Assembly: GCA_947453885.1 (NCBI GenBank)
Contig: CANGIF010000021.1
Location: 1 to 54,895, forward strand
Source: Flavobacteriaceae bacterium
GTDB taxonomy: Bacteria; Bacteroidota; Bacteroidia; Flavobacteriales; Flavobacteriaceae
Reading direction: 5' to 3'
Length of the DNA stretch: 54,895 bases
Below the pieces are notes generated by a model. The model was given only the letters and a program-made list of their open reading frames with translations, did no database searches and was not told where the DNA came from. Shown in pieces: positions 1 through 9,922 of this stretch; positions within the stretch are counted from its first letter, which is position 1, and each line of letters opens with the position of its first letter. Made by a program: the position numbers and the translations under genes.

Positions 1-51
1 CTCGTCACGATCAAAAAAACATTTTTCACACAAAAGAATCTTTTGAAAAAC

Positions 52-90
52 AAAAATGACCAAAAATGAAAATCAAAATTGGTCATTTTT
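52..90. terminator. Hairpin terminator at the left edge
   Basis: Inverted repeat AAAAATGACCA (52-62) with TGGTCATTTTT (80-90), A-rich on the left and T-rich on the right, so it could stop transcription from either side. It probably ends a gene lying left of the window. Apart from this and the hairpin at 263-288, the first 310 bases hold nothing I can recognise. Confidence 0.6.
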
Positions 91-262
91 ATATTTTTTG
101 CCAAAAAGTAAGGTTACTTCTGAATTTGCCTTTGTATGCTTAATTCAAAATGTTATTTAATTCTACCAAAAACAACATTCCTACCTAATGCTATTTAATT
201 TAAGTGAAGAACAGTTTATTAGAAATCAATAGTAAGATATGCTTTCCTATTTTCCCTAAAAA

Positions 263-288
263 AATGGCTGTCAAAATAGACAGCCATT
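263..288 (-). terminator. Terminator of the giant adhesin gene
   Basis: Perfect 10-bp stem AATGGCTGTC / GACAGCCATT with loop AAAATA. A run of A on the left of the plus strand reads as the T tract on the minus strand. It lies 23 bp after the adhesin stop codon. Confidence 0.85.
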
Positions 289-310
289 ATAATTGAACGT
301 ACTTTGAAGT

Positions 311-3300
311 TTAGTTCATAACCTTTTTACTAATCTTAGTACCGTTTTCAGAAGTTATTTGAATCAATACAACTTGATTTGCAAATTCAGTAGCGTCAAT
401 ACTAGATTGCGTAGCTTGAACTTTATTGTTTTCAAAAAGTAAACGACCTCTTAAATCAAACATTTTAACAGAACTCATTATTGCTGTTCCTGAGTTGATA
501 TGAATTTGACCATTCTTTTTGTATACAATCACACTGTTTTCATTGAATAAATTTGTGTTGGTACTTAATGGCGCTTGATAAATAATTTCAAATCTTGAAT
601 CGAAAGTACCAGCTTCTGAAGCAAATGTATAAGCCGAATTTTTAATTGCTTGAGCAGTATTTAACAAGTTATCTTTCAGATAAATTTCTTGAGACGCTTC
701 AAACATACCGTCTAAATGATCAATAGTAATTGAATAACTACCCGCAACAACAGCTTTAAAGTGCAATGGAACTACGTCTGAAGTTACAAATGGCAATGCT
801 CTACCTTGAATGGTATATGGAGTTGTATCAATTAATGAAGCTAATTCAACATCCCCATCGTTAATAAATTTACCATCAATTTGTTGATCAACACCTTGAG
901 TAGCATTACTAAAATAACCTATTACCGCTTGAGAAGTAATACCGTTGGCATTGGTTGCATTCAACCAAAACCTATGACTTTCTATTGTTGCTGTTCTGAA
1001 AAATTGATCTGAATTATTTACAGTTCGCATGCTATTTTTAAAGTTTACTGTAGTTCCAGCACCTGAACCTTCAACAAAGAAACCTTGACCTGTTTGTATA
1101 ACTCCATTTGGATTCACAACTTGTGCTTGTCCATTGGATACAAAAGTACCGTTTCCTCCACCTGCTGGTGTCCAAGTACAATATGTAGGATTTGATGGGT
1201 TATTAGTTTTTCTCCAAAAATACAAAGTACCTGTGGTATTGGTATTATTTGTACTATCACTTGTAAAGCTCATTGCACTTATTGGTGATGGATATGGATT
1301 TCCAATCAAATTATAACGTTTTCCAGTTCCGTAATCATTTAATGTCAATGAGTAATCACCATTATTTGCAACTCCTGTAAAAACACCATTAAAAGTAGTA
1401 GTTGTTGCAGTTGGATAATTATTAGGTACGCGAATTAAATAACCGTTTGCGGCATCAAAATTTGTTGTACTTGGCGATGAAATTGCGTTAAATAAATTGG
1501 TATTGGAATTATAAGTATAAAAACGATTCGAATTGGTTAAAGGCGTAAATGCTTGCAATTGTTGACCAGATACCGGTGATGACCATAACACATAATCTTG
1601 ACGGTACAAAGGAACTGAGTTTCTATTTACATATACTGTTCCTGAATTACTAGCAGTTGTATTTTGAAATAAATTAGCATTATTGCTCAAGGTAAACGCC
1701 CCTCCCGATTCAACCGTTAAAACCCCATCTAAAGTAACATTATGGCCAGAAGAAATAACTACAGAACCTGTACTTGTAACTGTTAAATTACATGCTGTTA
1801 TACTTGCGGTAGAAGTGTAATTACCAGAAATAAAGGCAGAAACACCGCTAGTTGGTGCACTATTACTCCATGAAGTTCCGTCCCATGTTGTTGAACTTAT
1901 TGTTACAGTTGTATAATCCGATGCTACTTCACTACATGTTCCGCTTTTTACCACCGCTCTAAATCGTGTTGTTTCTGTAATAGTTCCTGAAGTATAAGTA
2001 GCACTGGTATGCGCAATTGTACTCCATGATGCAAATGGACTTACCGAAGATTCCCATCGCACTACTGAACCTGTATGGCCTGATAACGTCATCAAACTAC
2101 TAGTTGCTCCTGAACAAGTAGCAGTTCCTCCTGTTACAGCACCTCCAACTGTTGTTGCATCCACTGTAACTGTAGTTGTAGCTGAACCTGCTTCTAAACA
2201 AGTTCCGTTTTGTACTACTGCTCTAAATTGAGTAGTAGCTGATAATGTTCCTGAAGTATAAGTTGTACTTGTAGTTGCAATCGTAGTCCATGATGTAAAT
2301 GGACTTACTGAAGATTCCCATCGAACTACTGAACCTGTATTTCCTGCTAATGTCAATAAACCACTTGTTGAACCATTACAAACTGTTGTCCCTCCTGTTA
2401 CTGAACCTCCCACTGTTGTTGCATCCACTGTAACTGTTGTTGCTGCAGAATTTGCTGTCAAACAACTTCCATTTTGAACTACAGCTCTAAATTGAGTTGT
2501 AGCTGATAAAGCTCCTGAAGTATAAGTTGTACTTGTAGTTGCAATCGTACTCCATGATGTAAATGGACTTACTGAAGATTCCCATCGTACTACTGAACCT
2601 GTATTTCCTGCTAATGTCAATAAACCACTTGTTGAACCATTACAAACTGTTGTTCCTCCTGTTACTGAACCTCCAACTGTTGTTGCATCCACTGTAACTG
2701 TTGTTGCAGCAGAATTTGCTGTCAAACAACTTCCATTTTGCACTACTGCTCTAAATTGAGTAGTTGCTGATAATGTTCCTGAAGTATAAGTTGTACTTGT
2801 AGTTGCAATCGTACTCCATGATGTAAATGGACTAACTGAAGATTCCCATCGTACTACTGAACCTGTATTTCCTGCTAATGTCAATAAACCACTTGTTGAA
2901 CCGTTACAAACTGTTGTTCCTCCTGTTACCGAACCTCCAACTGTAGTAGCATCTACTGACACTTGAATGACATTACTTTCTGCTGCACCTGTCCAAGACG
3001 ATTTACAAGAAACTCTTGCCAATCTTTTAAACCAAGTAGTTTGAGTTAAAGTGCCTGAACTATATGTGGCAGCGTTTGAACTTGCAATATCTGAAAAACC
3101 GGCACTTGAGCTTGTGGTTGACGATTGCCATTTGTACTCTAATGTTCCTGATTGACCTGAGGCTGCTACGCTACTTGTAAATGCCGCTGGTGATGACCCT
3201 GAACAAATGGTTTGATTAGTAGCAATTGTACCGCCACTTGTTGGATTTATACAACAACCTACACTTGCAATATCACCTGCAGTTACGGCTCCAAATTGAG

Positions 3301-6300
3301 AAATTGAAGCCGAAATTGTATTTGTACTAGTTGTTACAGCTCCTAAACAATTCCAAGTTGAACCAACATAATTTCCTCCGTATAAATTAGCTTCTGTTCC
3401 TGCAATATCGGCATCCGTATAAGTGAACGAAGCAGTACAAACTGGACTTGTAATTCCACTGGTTGAAACCGTCCAAAAACGGTTGATAAAATCAGTAGTA
3501 CTTGCATTATTAGATTGTTTGCTATTGGAAAGTTTAACTCCTGCATAAGCAGAAGAGAAAGAACCGGATGTAAAGTTTAGCGTAACTGGGCTATATTCTG
3601 CTGTTGAAGTAGCATCTCCAACAGGAAACACAAACGAACCTGTAGCTGAATATACTTTACGCAACTCTCCAGCACCTGTGGCAACTATCATTCTTGTAGC
3701 ATCTGGTGAAGTTACCGCTATGCTACCTGAGCCACCAATTGTAAGATTATTTGCTCCTAAAACAATTGTTCCATTAGTTAACGTCAAAGTACCGTTTACA
3801 TTCAAATCATTTCCTAAACTAAAAGTTCCTGTAGAAGAACGGTCTAACGTAAGGTTGTTTACTACATTGGTTGTGCCAGGAGTAGTTGGATCGAAATAAA
3901 TTGTTCCTAACGACCCAGAGCCTAAAATGGTAATGGTAGAAGTTGACGAACCTTTGATGTATCCAGAAGTAACAATACCTGAATTAAAAGTAGAAGAATT
4001 ACCTGCTGCTCCTAAGTTTAGCGTAAAACCATTTAAGTCTAAAATACTTGTAGTTCCTTGAATTTCCATTGCGTTAGCACCATTAACACCTACACAAGTT
4101 AAGTTTGCTAGCATTTTTACGCTACCCGCTGTTTTGTTGATTCTTACAAAAGGAATATCAAATGTTCCTGAACCTTGAATGCTTTGGGTATTGCTTCCTT
4201 GAAAAAATACTGCACGGCTATTGAAGTTAAATGTTCCATTATCGGTAATATCACCTTGAACTTTTATATCACCACCAATTGAACTTGAAAGTGTTATTGT
4301 TCCTCCTGAATTATTATTAACACTACCAATCACAGTTAAAGCTGCCGTCATTACATTACCGCTGTTGTTTAATGTAAGGGTTGAACCATTTGTAACCGTT
4401 AAATCACCAGCCATTTGTCTTGCAGTTCCTGTTCCTCCATTTCCTAAATCTAATGTTGTATTTCCTTGAAGGGTAACATGGTAAGGATAACCTGGGCCAG
4501 AGGTTGCACTCCATTCAAGTGCTCTTCCGTAGGTAGTCCCTGAATTGTAGATTAAAGTAGAACCTGATCCGTAAGTAGGTACATTCGTATTTATAAATCC
4601 TCCTGAATTGATTTGTAAAGAAGTTAAAACAGTAGCTGCTGTACCAAAATTAACACCAAGGTTAATAACAACACTAGGTAAATTGATAGTTCCAGAAACC
4701 GTTCCTGCACCCACAAAATATAAAGGTCCCGCAGTTGCTGTAAAGTTTCCACCGGTTCCTGCTACAGTACCGCCTGCAGGTATAGAAAGTTGTTTGCTGT
4801 TCAAGTCAAAATTACCAGCGGTTAAAATTAAAGAGTTGGTAGTAGCAGTAATTCCTGTAATGGCTGATAAGGTTACAGTATTATTTCCTGTTGTTCCCGT
4901 ATTATTTATTGCTAAAGTATTTACTGTTGCTGGTAAACCTGTTCCTGTGATTTGATTGGCAACACCATTGTAGACATAATTGGCACCCGCTGGGAATGTT
5001 CTTGTAGTGGTTTGTACATTACCTGTAGCACCTGAACTTGCAATACCAACTGTAGAGCCAATGCCTAAAGTACCGCCTGCTGTAACAGCAAATGTTCCAG
5101 CACCAGAAATTACGGTACTTGGCGCAAGGTTAACAGTGGAAGTAGCCCCTACAGTTAAAGTTCCATTTGAACCTACTGTAAGTACACCCGTTCCAGTGGT
5201 AGTTATTGTTTGAGCGGATGTACCATTCAAATTTATAGCTGTTGCAGACGCTGGGACAAAACCTAAAGTAGCACCATTCGCTACTGAAATATTCCCTTTA
5301 ATATTTATTGCAGCAGTTAAATTAAGGTTCAATGTACCTTGTGTCATAGTGATATTATCAAAAGTTACTCCAGCAGCACCTGTTACAGTTTGATTAAAGG
5401 TAGAAGCAATAACTTCAAAATTAGCATAAGTCCTTCCATTAAATCCTGGAGCAGAATTTTGATTCATTTGAAACAAACTACCTGATTGAAACGTTACAAT
5501 TGATGCAGGTTGTGTTTTTTGAAATGGATTTGCTCCAGCCGTTGAAACATAAGTAGAACCAGAAGCAAATATTACACTATTACTAGTAGCACCTGTACCT
5601 CCAAAAGCTCCACCTGTAAATCCTGTACCTGCAGTAAAAACAGCTGGACTATTAAATGTAATACCGCTAGCATCAGTTGCAACTAATGTATGAGTTGAGT
5701 TAGTAAAAGTCATGTTTCCTGTTATACTTCCTGTAGCTCCCGTTGGTAGTGTTAAAGCTAGTGCAAATGATCCATTGGCATTCAAAGCACTGCCCGAAGC
5801 AACGGATAAATCAGCACCTGAAATACCGTTATTAACGGTTAAGGCTCCAGCTGCAGCCATTTGCAAATTAACCGTTGTATTGGCTGAAACCGTTAGACCG
5901 CCAATTGTCTCGGAGGCTGGAATATTAGTAGCTGTTGTTGTAGCTCCGTTATTAAAAACTAATAAATCCATAGTTCCTACAGTAGTTCTGTTTGGTGTCC
6001 AATTAGTAGCTGTTGCCCATGAAGCAGTTGCAGTTTGGTTCCATGTATAAGTTGGATATGCACTAGGCAATGTATAACTAAAGTTTGTTCCGCCACCTGC
6101 AAAATTTTGACCTGATGAATTGTACAAATTCAAAGTAAAATAATCGGCTTGTGTTGTACTTGGTGCTGTAGATTGATTCGAACTAAAGATATAGTACGAA
6201 AGAGTTGCACTTGGTGTATTTATAGAAGCTGGAATTACTGCAGTACCTGAAGTTCCTGACATGGTAACCGCTGCAATTGTAGAAGAAGCAAAACCATCGT

Positions 6301-6931
6301 TGGAATAGCGAATGTAAATGTATTCTGCAGCATTCTTTGTAGCTGATGTTGTTACCGTAACGGTTACGGGAGCACCGGCAATTACCGAAGCAGCAACTGG
6401 ACTTTGGGTACAATTGGTGATATTTACGGGATTATAAGTAGTAGATAAAACCGACATAAAGTTATCACTGGTACTATTACCACCCACAATAAAAGTATAA
6501 TAAGAACCCGAAACTACTGCAGGTAATGTACCACTTGCCCCACCTGAACCTGTATTGTAACGAGCCGAACCTGCCGTAGGCCCTGGATCAACATAAGTAT
6601 TATAAGCGGATAACTGAGTTGCGCTATAGGGCCTCCAATTTGTAGTGTAGCTAGTAGATGCCGCCGTTCCAGTGGCGAACTCCCAGTTTCTTGCTCCAGC
6701 AGTTCCTGCAGACGTAGCATTGACTCTAACAAAACGAACGCCACCACCGCGTGTAACTAAATCATATTTAGAATAAGTTCCATTAGCAACACTTGAACCT
6801 AGCACCGTGGGTTGTGCAAAAGATTGCTGCGTCCCGCCAATGACAAGGAATACAAAAAGCAAACACAAACGCAAAGCGTGTTGCTTTACCGAAAAAGGTT
6901 GTTCTTGAAAATTTTTAGTAAAGTTTTTCAT
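311..6931 (-). CDS. Giant T9SS-secreted surface protein (adhesin-like), type C sorting signal
   Basis: A 2206-residue protein with an N-terminal signal peptide (hydrophobic core about residues 22-33, likely cleavage near SFAQ at 37-40). A long Thr/Ser/Gly/Asn-rich region follows, with repeated short strands typical of parallel beta-helix adhesins. Residues about 1327-1678 are four tandem 88-residue repeats containing VRWESSVSPF, preceded by a more divergent related segment. The last 75 or so residues (core MFDLRGRLLF, ending KISKKVMN) resemble the T9SS sorting domain, best matching the type C class as I remember it. Export by Sec and then T9SS to the cell surface is inferred. Ligand unknown. 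It is monocistronic, with terminators at 263-288 and 7337-7374. Gliding adhesin or biofilm protein are both possible. Confidence 0.88.
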   Translation of the reverse strand: MKNFTKNFQEQPFSVKQHALRLCLLFVFLVIGGTQQSFAQPTVLGSSVANGTYSKYDLVTRGGGVRFVRVNATSAGTAGARNWEFATGTAASTSYTTNWRPYSATQLSAYNTYVDPGPTAGSARYNTGSGGASGTLPAVVSGSYYTFIVGGNSTSDNFMSVLSTTYNPVNITNCTQSPVAASVIAGAPVTVTVTTSATKNAAEYIYIRYSNDGFASSTIAAVTMSGTSGTAVIPASINTPSATLSYYIFSSNQSTAPSTTQADYFTLNLYNSSGQNFAGGGTNFSYTLPSAYPTYTWNQTATASWATATNWTPNRTTVGTMDLLVFNNGATTTATNIPASETIGGLTVSANTTVNLQMAAAGALTVNNGISGADLSVASGSALNANGSFALALTLPTGATGSITGNMTFTNSTHTLVATDASGITFNSPAVFTAGTGFTGGAFGGTGATSNSVIFASGSTYVSTAGANPFQKTQPASIVTFQSGSLFQMNQNSAPGFNGRTYANFEVIASTFNQTVTGAAGVTFDNITMTQGTLNLNLTAAINIKGNISVANGATLGFVPASATAINLNGTSAQTITTTGTGVLTVGSNGTLTVGATSTVNLAPSTVISGAGTFAVTAGGTLGIGSTVGIASSGATGNVQTTTRTFPAGANYVYNGVANQITGTGLPATVNTLAINNTGTTGNNTVTLSAITGITATTNSLILTAGNFDLNSKQLSIPAGGTVAGTGGNFTATAGPLYFVGAGTVSGTINLPSVVINLGVNFGTAATVLTSLQINSGGFINTNVPTYGSGSTLIYNSGTTYGRALEWSATSGPGYPYHVTLQGNTTLDLGNGGTGTARQMAGDLTVTNGSTLTLNNSGNVMTAALTVIGSVNNNSGGTITLSSSIGGDIKVQGDITDNGTFNFNSRAVFFQGSNTQSIQGSGTFDIPFVRINKTAGSVKMLANLTCVGVNGANAMEIQGTTSILDLNGFTLNLGAAGNSSTFNSGIVTSGYIKGSSTSTITILGSGSLGTIYFDPTTPGTTNVVNNLTLDRSSTGTFSLGNDLNVNGTLTLTNGTIVLGANNLTIGGSGSIAVTSPDATRMIVATGAGELRKVYSATGSFVFPVGDATSTAEYSPVTLNFTSGSFSSAYAGVKLSNSKQSNNASTTDFINRFWTVSTSGITSPVCTASFTYTDADIAGTEANLYGGNYVGSTWNCLGAVTTSTNTISASISQFGAVTAGDIASVGCCINPTSGGTIATNQTICSGSSPAAFTSSVAASGQSGTLEYKWQSSTTSSSAGFSDIASSNAATYSSGTLTQTTWFKRLARVSCKSSWTGAAESNVIQVSVDATTVGGSVTGGTTVCNGSTSGLLTLAGNTGSVVRWESSVSPFTSWSTIATTSTTYTSGTLSATTQFRAVVQNGSCLTANSAATTVTVDATTVGGSVTGGTTVCNGSTSGLLTLAGNTGSVVRWESSVSPFTSWSTIATTSTTYTSGALSATTQFRAVVQNGSCLTANSAATTVTVDATTVGGSVTGGTTVCNGSTSGLLTLAGNTGSVVRWESSVSPFTSWTTIATTSTTYTSGTLSATTQFRAVVQNGTCLEAGSATTTVTVDATTVGGAVTGGTATCSGATSSLMTLSGHTGSVVRWESSVSPFASWSTIAHTSATYTSGTITETTRFRAVVKSGTCSEVASDYTTVTISSTTWDGTSWSNSAPTSGVSAFISGNYTSTASITACNLTVTSTGSVVISSGHNVTLDGVLTVESGGAFTLSNNANLFQNTTASNSGTVYVNRNSVPLYRQDYVLWSSPVSGQQLQAFTPLTNSNRFYTYNSNTNLFNAISSPSTTNFDAANGYLIRVPNNYPTATTTTFNGVFTGVANNGDYSLTLNDYGTGKRYNLIGNPYPSPISAMSFTSDSTNNTNTTGTLYFWRKTNNPSNPTYCTWTPAGGGNGTFVSNGQAQVVNPNGVIQTGQGFFVEGSGAGTTVNFKNSMRTVNNSDQFFRTATIESHRFWLNATNANGITSQAVIGYFSNATQGVDQQIDGKFINDGDVELASLIDTTPYTIQGRALPFVTSDVVPLHFKAVVAGSYSITIDHLDGMFEASQEIYLKDNLLNTAQAIKNSAYTFASEAGTFDSRFEIIYQAPLSTNTNLFNENSVIVYKKNGQIHINSGTAIMSSVKMFDLRGRLLFENNKVQATQSSIDATEFANQVVLIQITSENGTKISKKVMN
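1897..2953 (-). repeat. Four tandem 264-bp coding repeats in the adhesin
   Basis: Four consecutive 88-codon units. The segment GCATCCACTGTAACTG recurs at about 2157, 2421 and 2685, exactly 264 bp apart. The three N-terminal units are nearly identical in DNA; the C-terminal one is more diverged. Such high DNA identity implies recent duplication or gene conversion and allows copy-number change by recombination. Confidence 0.92.
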
Positions 6932-7016
6932 AATAAAAAAATTTAGAAATTAAAGTAAAGACTAATGTTAAAATTACAGTTATGCTACTTTTAGCCCATA
7001 AGAATTTACCATTTTG

Positions 7017-7024
7017 CAAATATA
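7017..7024 (-). promoter_or_regulatory. Promoter -7 box for the adhesin gene
   Basis: CAAATATA on the plus strand reads TATATTTG on the minus strand, a match to the Flavobacterium -7 consensus TAnnTTTG. It would give a leader of about 80 nt before the start at 6931. I see no TTG at the right distance for the -33 element. Confidence 0.5.
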
Positions 7025-7336
7025 GAGATTAAAATGATAAACTAATTATGCGTATCGCAACTAAAACGTTTTCGTGTTAATAATTAATCTTATCTTAACA
7101 AACAGATTGTCAATTTCTTTGTTTTGTATCTAATAAATTATTACCAACAAATTGCAATTTAAAATTGTAGTTCCATTACTTTTTGAGGCATTTGATGAAT
7201 GGATCAACTTGTAGGTTTGCTATTTTGAGGAAAAAATAGTTCTTCCCAAATCCAGTAATCCTAAATAGGAAGCATTTTTATTACTACCAAAATAATAGCA
7301 TCAAATCCATTTTAGTAGTACACTAAAAAAGCTAAA

Positions 7337-7374
7337 AAACCGATTTTAATAGTTGTAACTACCAAAATCGGTTT
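7337..7374. terminator. Bidirectional terminator after queA
   Basis: Stem AAACCGATTTT (7337-7347) with AAAATCGGTTT (7364-7374), extended inward by a smaller pairing of TAGTT and AACTA. A-run on the left, T-run on the right. It ends queA transcription on the minus strand. Confidence 0.85.
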
Positions 7375-7410
7375 GCTTTTTTGTTTTTAGATAGCTCTAA
7401 AAAAAAGAAA

Positions 7411-8460
7411 TTATAGTATCAACATGGCATCGCCATACGAATAGAATTTATATTGTTCTTTAATGGCCTCATCGTATGCTTTTCGCATCAAGTCGTGACC
7501 ACAAAAAGCGGAAATCATCATTAATAATGTTGACTTTGGCGTATGAAAATTGGTTATCATACAGTTTGCAATACTAAAATCGTGTGGAGGAAAAATAAAT
7601 TTATTGGTCCAACCGTCGTACGTATTTAGTGTTCTTCCTGAAGAAACAGAACTTTCAATGGCGCGCATTGACGTTGTTCCTACTGCACAAATTCGTTTCT
7701 TTTTGCCTATTCCTTCGTTTACAATATCGCAGGCTTCTTGCGTAATTTTCAGTTCTTCCGAATCCATTTTGTGTTTCGATAAATCTTCTACCTCAACTGG
7801 ATTGAAAGTACCAAGACCAACATGTAGCGTTACTTCGGCTAAGTTTACCCCTTTAATTTCCAAACGTTTCAATAAATTTTTAGAAAAATGCAAACCTGCA
7901 GTTGGTGCTGCTACAGCGCCTTCCTCTTTTGCATAAATGGTTTGGTAACGCTCCGCATCGTCTTCATTTACTTCACGATTGATGTATTTTGGAATTGGCG
8001 TTTCACCAAGTTCAGTTAACTTATTTCTAAACTCTTCGTAGGTTCCGTCGTATAAAAATCGAAGGGTACGCCCACGAGATGTAGTGTTGTCTATAACCTC
8101 AGCTACAAGTGAATCGTCGTCACCAAAATAAAGTTTGTTTCCAATTCTAATTTTACGAGCTGGATCAACTAAAACATCCCATAACCGTTGTTCTGAATTT
8201 AACTCTCTTAATAAAAACACTTCAATTCTGGCTCCTGTTTTTTCTTTATTTCCATACAAACGAGCAGGAAAAACTTTTGTATTGTTCAAAATCAATACGT
8301 CGCCATCGTCAAAATAATTGATAATGTCTTTAAACAATTTGTGTTCAATAGTTTGTTTTGCTCTATCGATAACCATTAAACGGGATTCGTCGCGGTTTTC
8401 GGCTGGGTATTCTGCAAGAAGTTCTTTAGGTAAATTGAATTGAAAATGAGATAATTTCAT
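7411..8460 (-). CDS. queA: S-adenosylmethionine:tRNA ribosyltransferase-isomerase QueA
   Basis: The 349-residue length and sequence fit QueA, which transfers and isomerises the ribose of S-adenosylmethionine onto preQ1 in tRNA to make epoxyqueuosine. The N-terminal [20 protein letters not shown], the segment [13 protein letters not shown] near the middle and the C-terminal [17 protein letters not shown] are characteristic. The ATG at 8458-8460 has no Shine-Dalgarno. It is transcribed alone, with its own promoter (8554-8585) between it and aroA and a terminator just downstream. Cytoplasmic. Confidence 0.97.
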   Translation of the reverse strand: MKLSHFQFNLPKELLAEYPAENRDESRLMVIDRAKQTIEHKLFKDIINYFDDGDVLILNNTKVFPARLYGNKEKTGARIEVFLLRELNSEQRLWDVLVDPARKIRIGNKLYFGDDDSLVAEVIDNTTSRGRTLRFLYDGTYEEFRNKLTELGETPIPKYINREVNEDDAERYQTIYAKEEGAVAAPTAGLHFSKNLLKRLEIKGVNLAEVTLHVGLGTFNPVEVEDLSKHKMDSEELKITQEACDIVNEGIGKKKRICAVGTTSMRAIESSVSSGRTLNTYDGWTNKFIFPPHDFSIANCMITNFHTPKSTLLMMISAFCGHDLMRKAYDEAIKEQYKFYSYGDAMLIL

Positions 8461-8470
8461 ATTGGATTAT

Positions 8471-8515
8471 TAGTAACTAGTTGTTTATAACTAGTGATTA
8501 GTAATTAGTCCCTAG
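8471..8515. repeat. Heptamer tract, TAGTAAC family, in the queA leader
   Basis: Six successive 7-bp units: tagtaac, tagttgt, ttataac, tagtgat, tagtaat, tagtccc. Five begin with TAG. Within it ACTAGTT (8476-8482) and AACTAGT (8489-8495) form a 7-bp stem with a 6-nt loop. It lies in the queA 5' leader, 11 bp before the start codon. Confidence 0.7.
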
Positions 8516-8553
8516 CAAAAAATAATAGGTCTCTACTACTTTTTTTAGGTTTG

Positions 8554-8585
8554 CAAATATACGTTTGTAAAATAGGCGTTGTCAA
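8554..8585 (-). promoter_or_regulatory. queA promoter
   Basis: Minus-strand TATATTTG (8554-8561) and TTG (8583-8585) with a 21-bp spacer, matching the Flavobacterium -7/-33 pattern. It gives a leader of about 90 nt containing the heptamer tract. Confidence 0.7.
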
Positions 8586-8619
8586 GTAAAATAAGGGTTA
8601 TTTTAAAAAACTACGTTTT

Positions 8620-9897
8620 TTAGTGTGCTTCAGTAACTTGAAAGCCTATATCTGCTAGATCTTTCCAGAAATTTGGGTAGGATTTAGCAACCACCTCCGC
8701 ATCTTGAATTAGTAGCGGCACTTTTAACGCTAACGGCGCAAAAGCCATTGCCATTCTATGATCTTGGTAGGTTTTTAGGGAACAATTGGGGTTTATTCGA
8801 GTTGAAGCTCCTATTTTTAAAGAATCGTCTGAAGTAATTACAAATGCGCCTAATTTTGACAATTCTTTTTCTAATGCAACCAATCTATCGGTTTCTTTGA
8901 TTTTTAAAGTATGCAAACCGGTTAAATTACATCCAACACCAAGTCCGAAACACGTTACTGCAAGTGTTTGAGCTAAATCGGGACATGAAGTAAAATTATA
9001 TTGAAAATAATTGGCTACGTATTTCACTTTTTTAAGTTGTATTCCTGTTGTAGTAAAAGTGGTTTCCACACCAAAGTGCTCGTAAATTTGAACCAAAGCA
9101 ACATCGCCTTGTAAACTATTGAATTTAAAATTTGAAAGTGAAATTTGGGTATCCATTTTTGAAAGCGCAACAATTGAATAGAAATAGGACGCTGACGACC
9201 AATCGGATTCAATTATGAAATGTGAATTCGATTCGCTTTTTTCGTTTAATGCTTGTTTTTGAATTGTGGATAGTGGTTTGACTGTTATGCAATTGTTGCT
9301 AAATGAGGTTGTAACTCCAATTTGGTTCAACAAGGCAAGTGTCATCGTGATGTAAGGCATAGAGGTTATTTCGCCTTCTAGAGTTACTTCTATTCCTTTT
9401 TTAAGCTTTGGTGCAATTAATAAAAGTGCTGAAATGTATTGACTGCTAACATTTGCAGCTATGGTAATTTTATGTTCTGTAAGTTCTTTCCCTTTGATTT
9501 TTAGAGGTGGAAATCCAATTTTGTCTAGGTACTTAATGTTGGCTCCTAATTGCTGTAAAGCTTCAACCAAAATTTTAATTGGACGTTCTTTCATTCTATT
9601 TGATCCTGTTACAACCACTTCTCTCCCTTCTTGAATGGCAAAAAAAGCGGTTAAAAAACGCATGGCTGTTCCGGCATGATGAACATCAACTACTTGTGAA
9701 TTGTTCACTTTGCGTTTTGGGTGTAATGCATCCAACATTACTTCTGAATCTTCAGAATTGGATGCGTTTTCTAGCGTAATCGTTAGATACAACGCTTGAA
9801 GTAACAACAAACGATTGGTTTCTGATTTGGAGCCAGACAATTTTAATTGTGAATGGTGAATGGTGAATTGTGAATTATGCTTTATGTGTAAATTCAT
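8620..9897 (-). CDS. aroA: 3-phosphoshikimate 1-carboxyvinyltransferase (EPSP synthase)
   Basis: A 425-residue EPSP synthase that joins phosphoenolpyruvate to shikimate-3-phosphate in the chorismate pathway. Visible landmarks are SGSKSETNR (residues 21-29, phosphate and shikimate binding), HHAGTAMRFLTAFFA, KIKETDRLVALEKEL and DHRMAMAFAPLAL. Odd point: codons for about residues 7-18 (HNSQFTIHHSQL) are made of the AATTGTG-family heptamer tract that is intergenic elsewhere here, so the tract supplies part of the N-terminus. There is no alternative ATG between it and the SGSKSETNR motif. The DAHP synthase of the same pathway lies 6 kb away on the same strand. Confidence 0.95.
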   Translation of the reverse strand: MNLHIKHNSQFTIHHSQLKLSGSKSETNRLLLLQALYLTITLENASNSEDSEVMLDALHPKRKVNNSQVVDVHHAGTAMRFLTAFFAIQEGREVVVTGSNRMKERPIKILVEALQQLGANIKYLDKIGFPPLKIKGKELTEHKITIAANVSSQYISALLLIAPKLKKGIEVTLEGEITSMPYITMTLALLNQIGVTTSFSNNCITVKPLSTIQKQALNEKSESNSHFIIESDWSSASYFYSIVALSKMDTQISLSNFKFNSLQGDVALVQIYEHFGVETTFTTTGIQLKKVKYVANYFQYNFTSCPDLAQTLAVTCFGLGVGCNLTGLHTLKIKETDRLVALEKELSKLGAFVITSDDSLKIGASTRINPNCSLKTYQDHRMAMAFAPLALKVPLLIQDAEVVAKSYPNFWKDLADIGFQVTEAH

Positions 9898-9912
9898 TTT
9901 AATTGTGAATTT
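9845..9912. repeat. AATTGTG heptamer tract, site A
   Basis: Five units aattgtg, aatggtg, aatggtg, aattgtg, aattatg at 9845-9879 inside the aroA coding start, and a further aattgtgaattt at 9901-9912. It lies downstream of the broken four-helix-bundle gene. Confidence 0.8.
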
Positions 9913-9922
9913 AATAATAAGT

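Larger units (their letters stand above)
6932..7410. other. Intergenic region between queA and the adhesin
   Basis: 479 bp without a gene. It holds the adhesin promoter box (7017-7024) and the queA-side terminator (7337-7374). The middle (about 7080-7330) is AT-rich and I see no ORF or RNA structure in it. Confidence 0.6.

Noticed and set aside
1134..6050. Open frames on the plus strand opposite the adhesin
   Set aside because: They arise from Thr/Ser/Val-rich repeats read backwards, have no start context or homology, and lie fully inside a clear gene.
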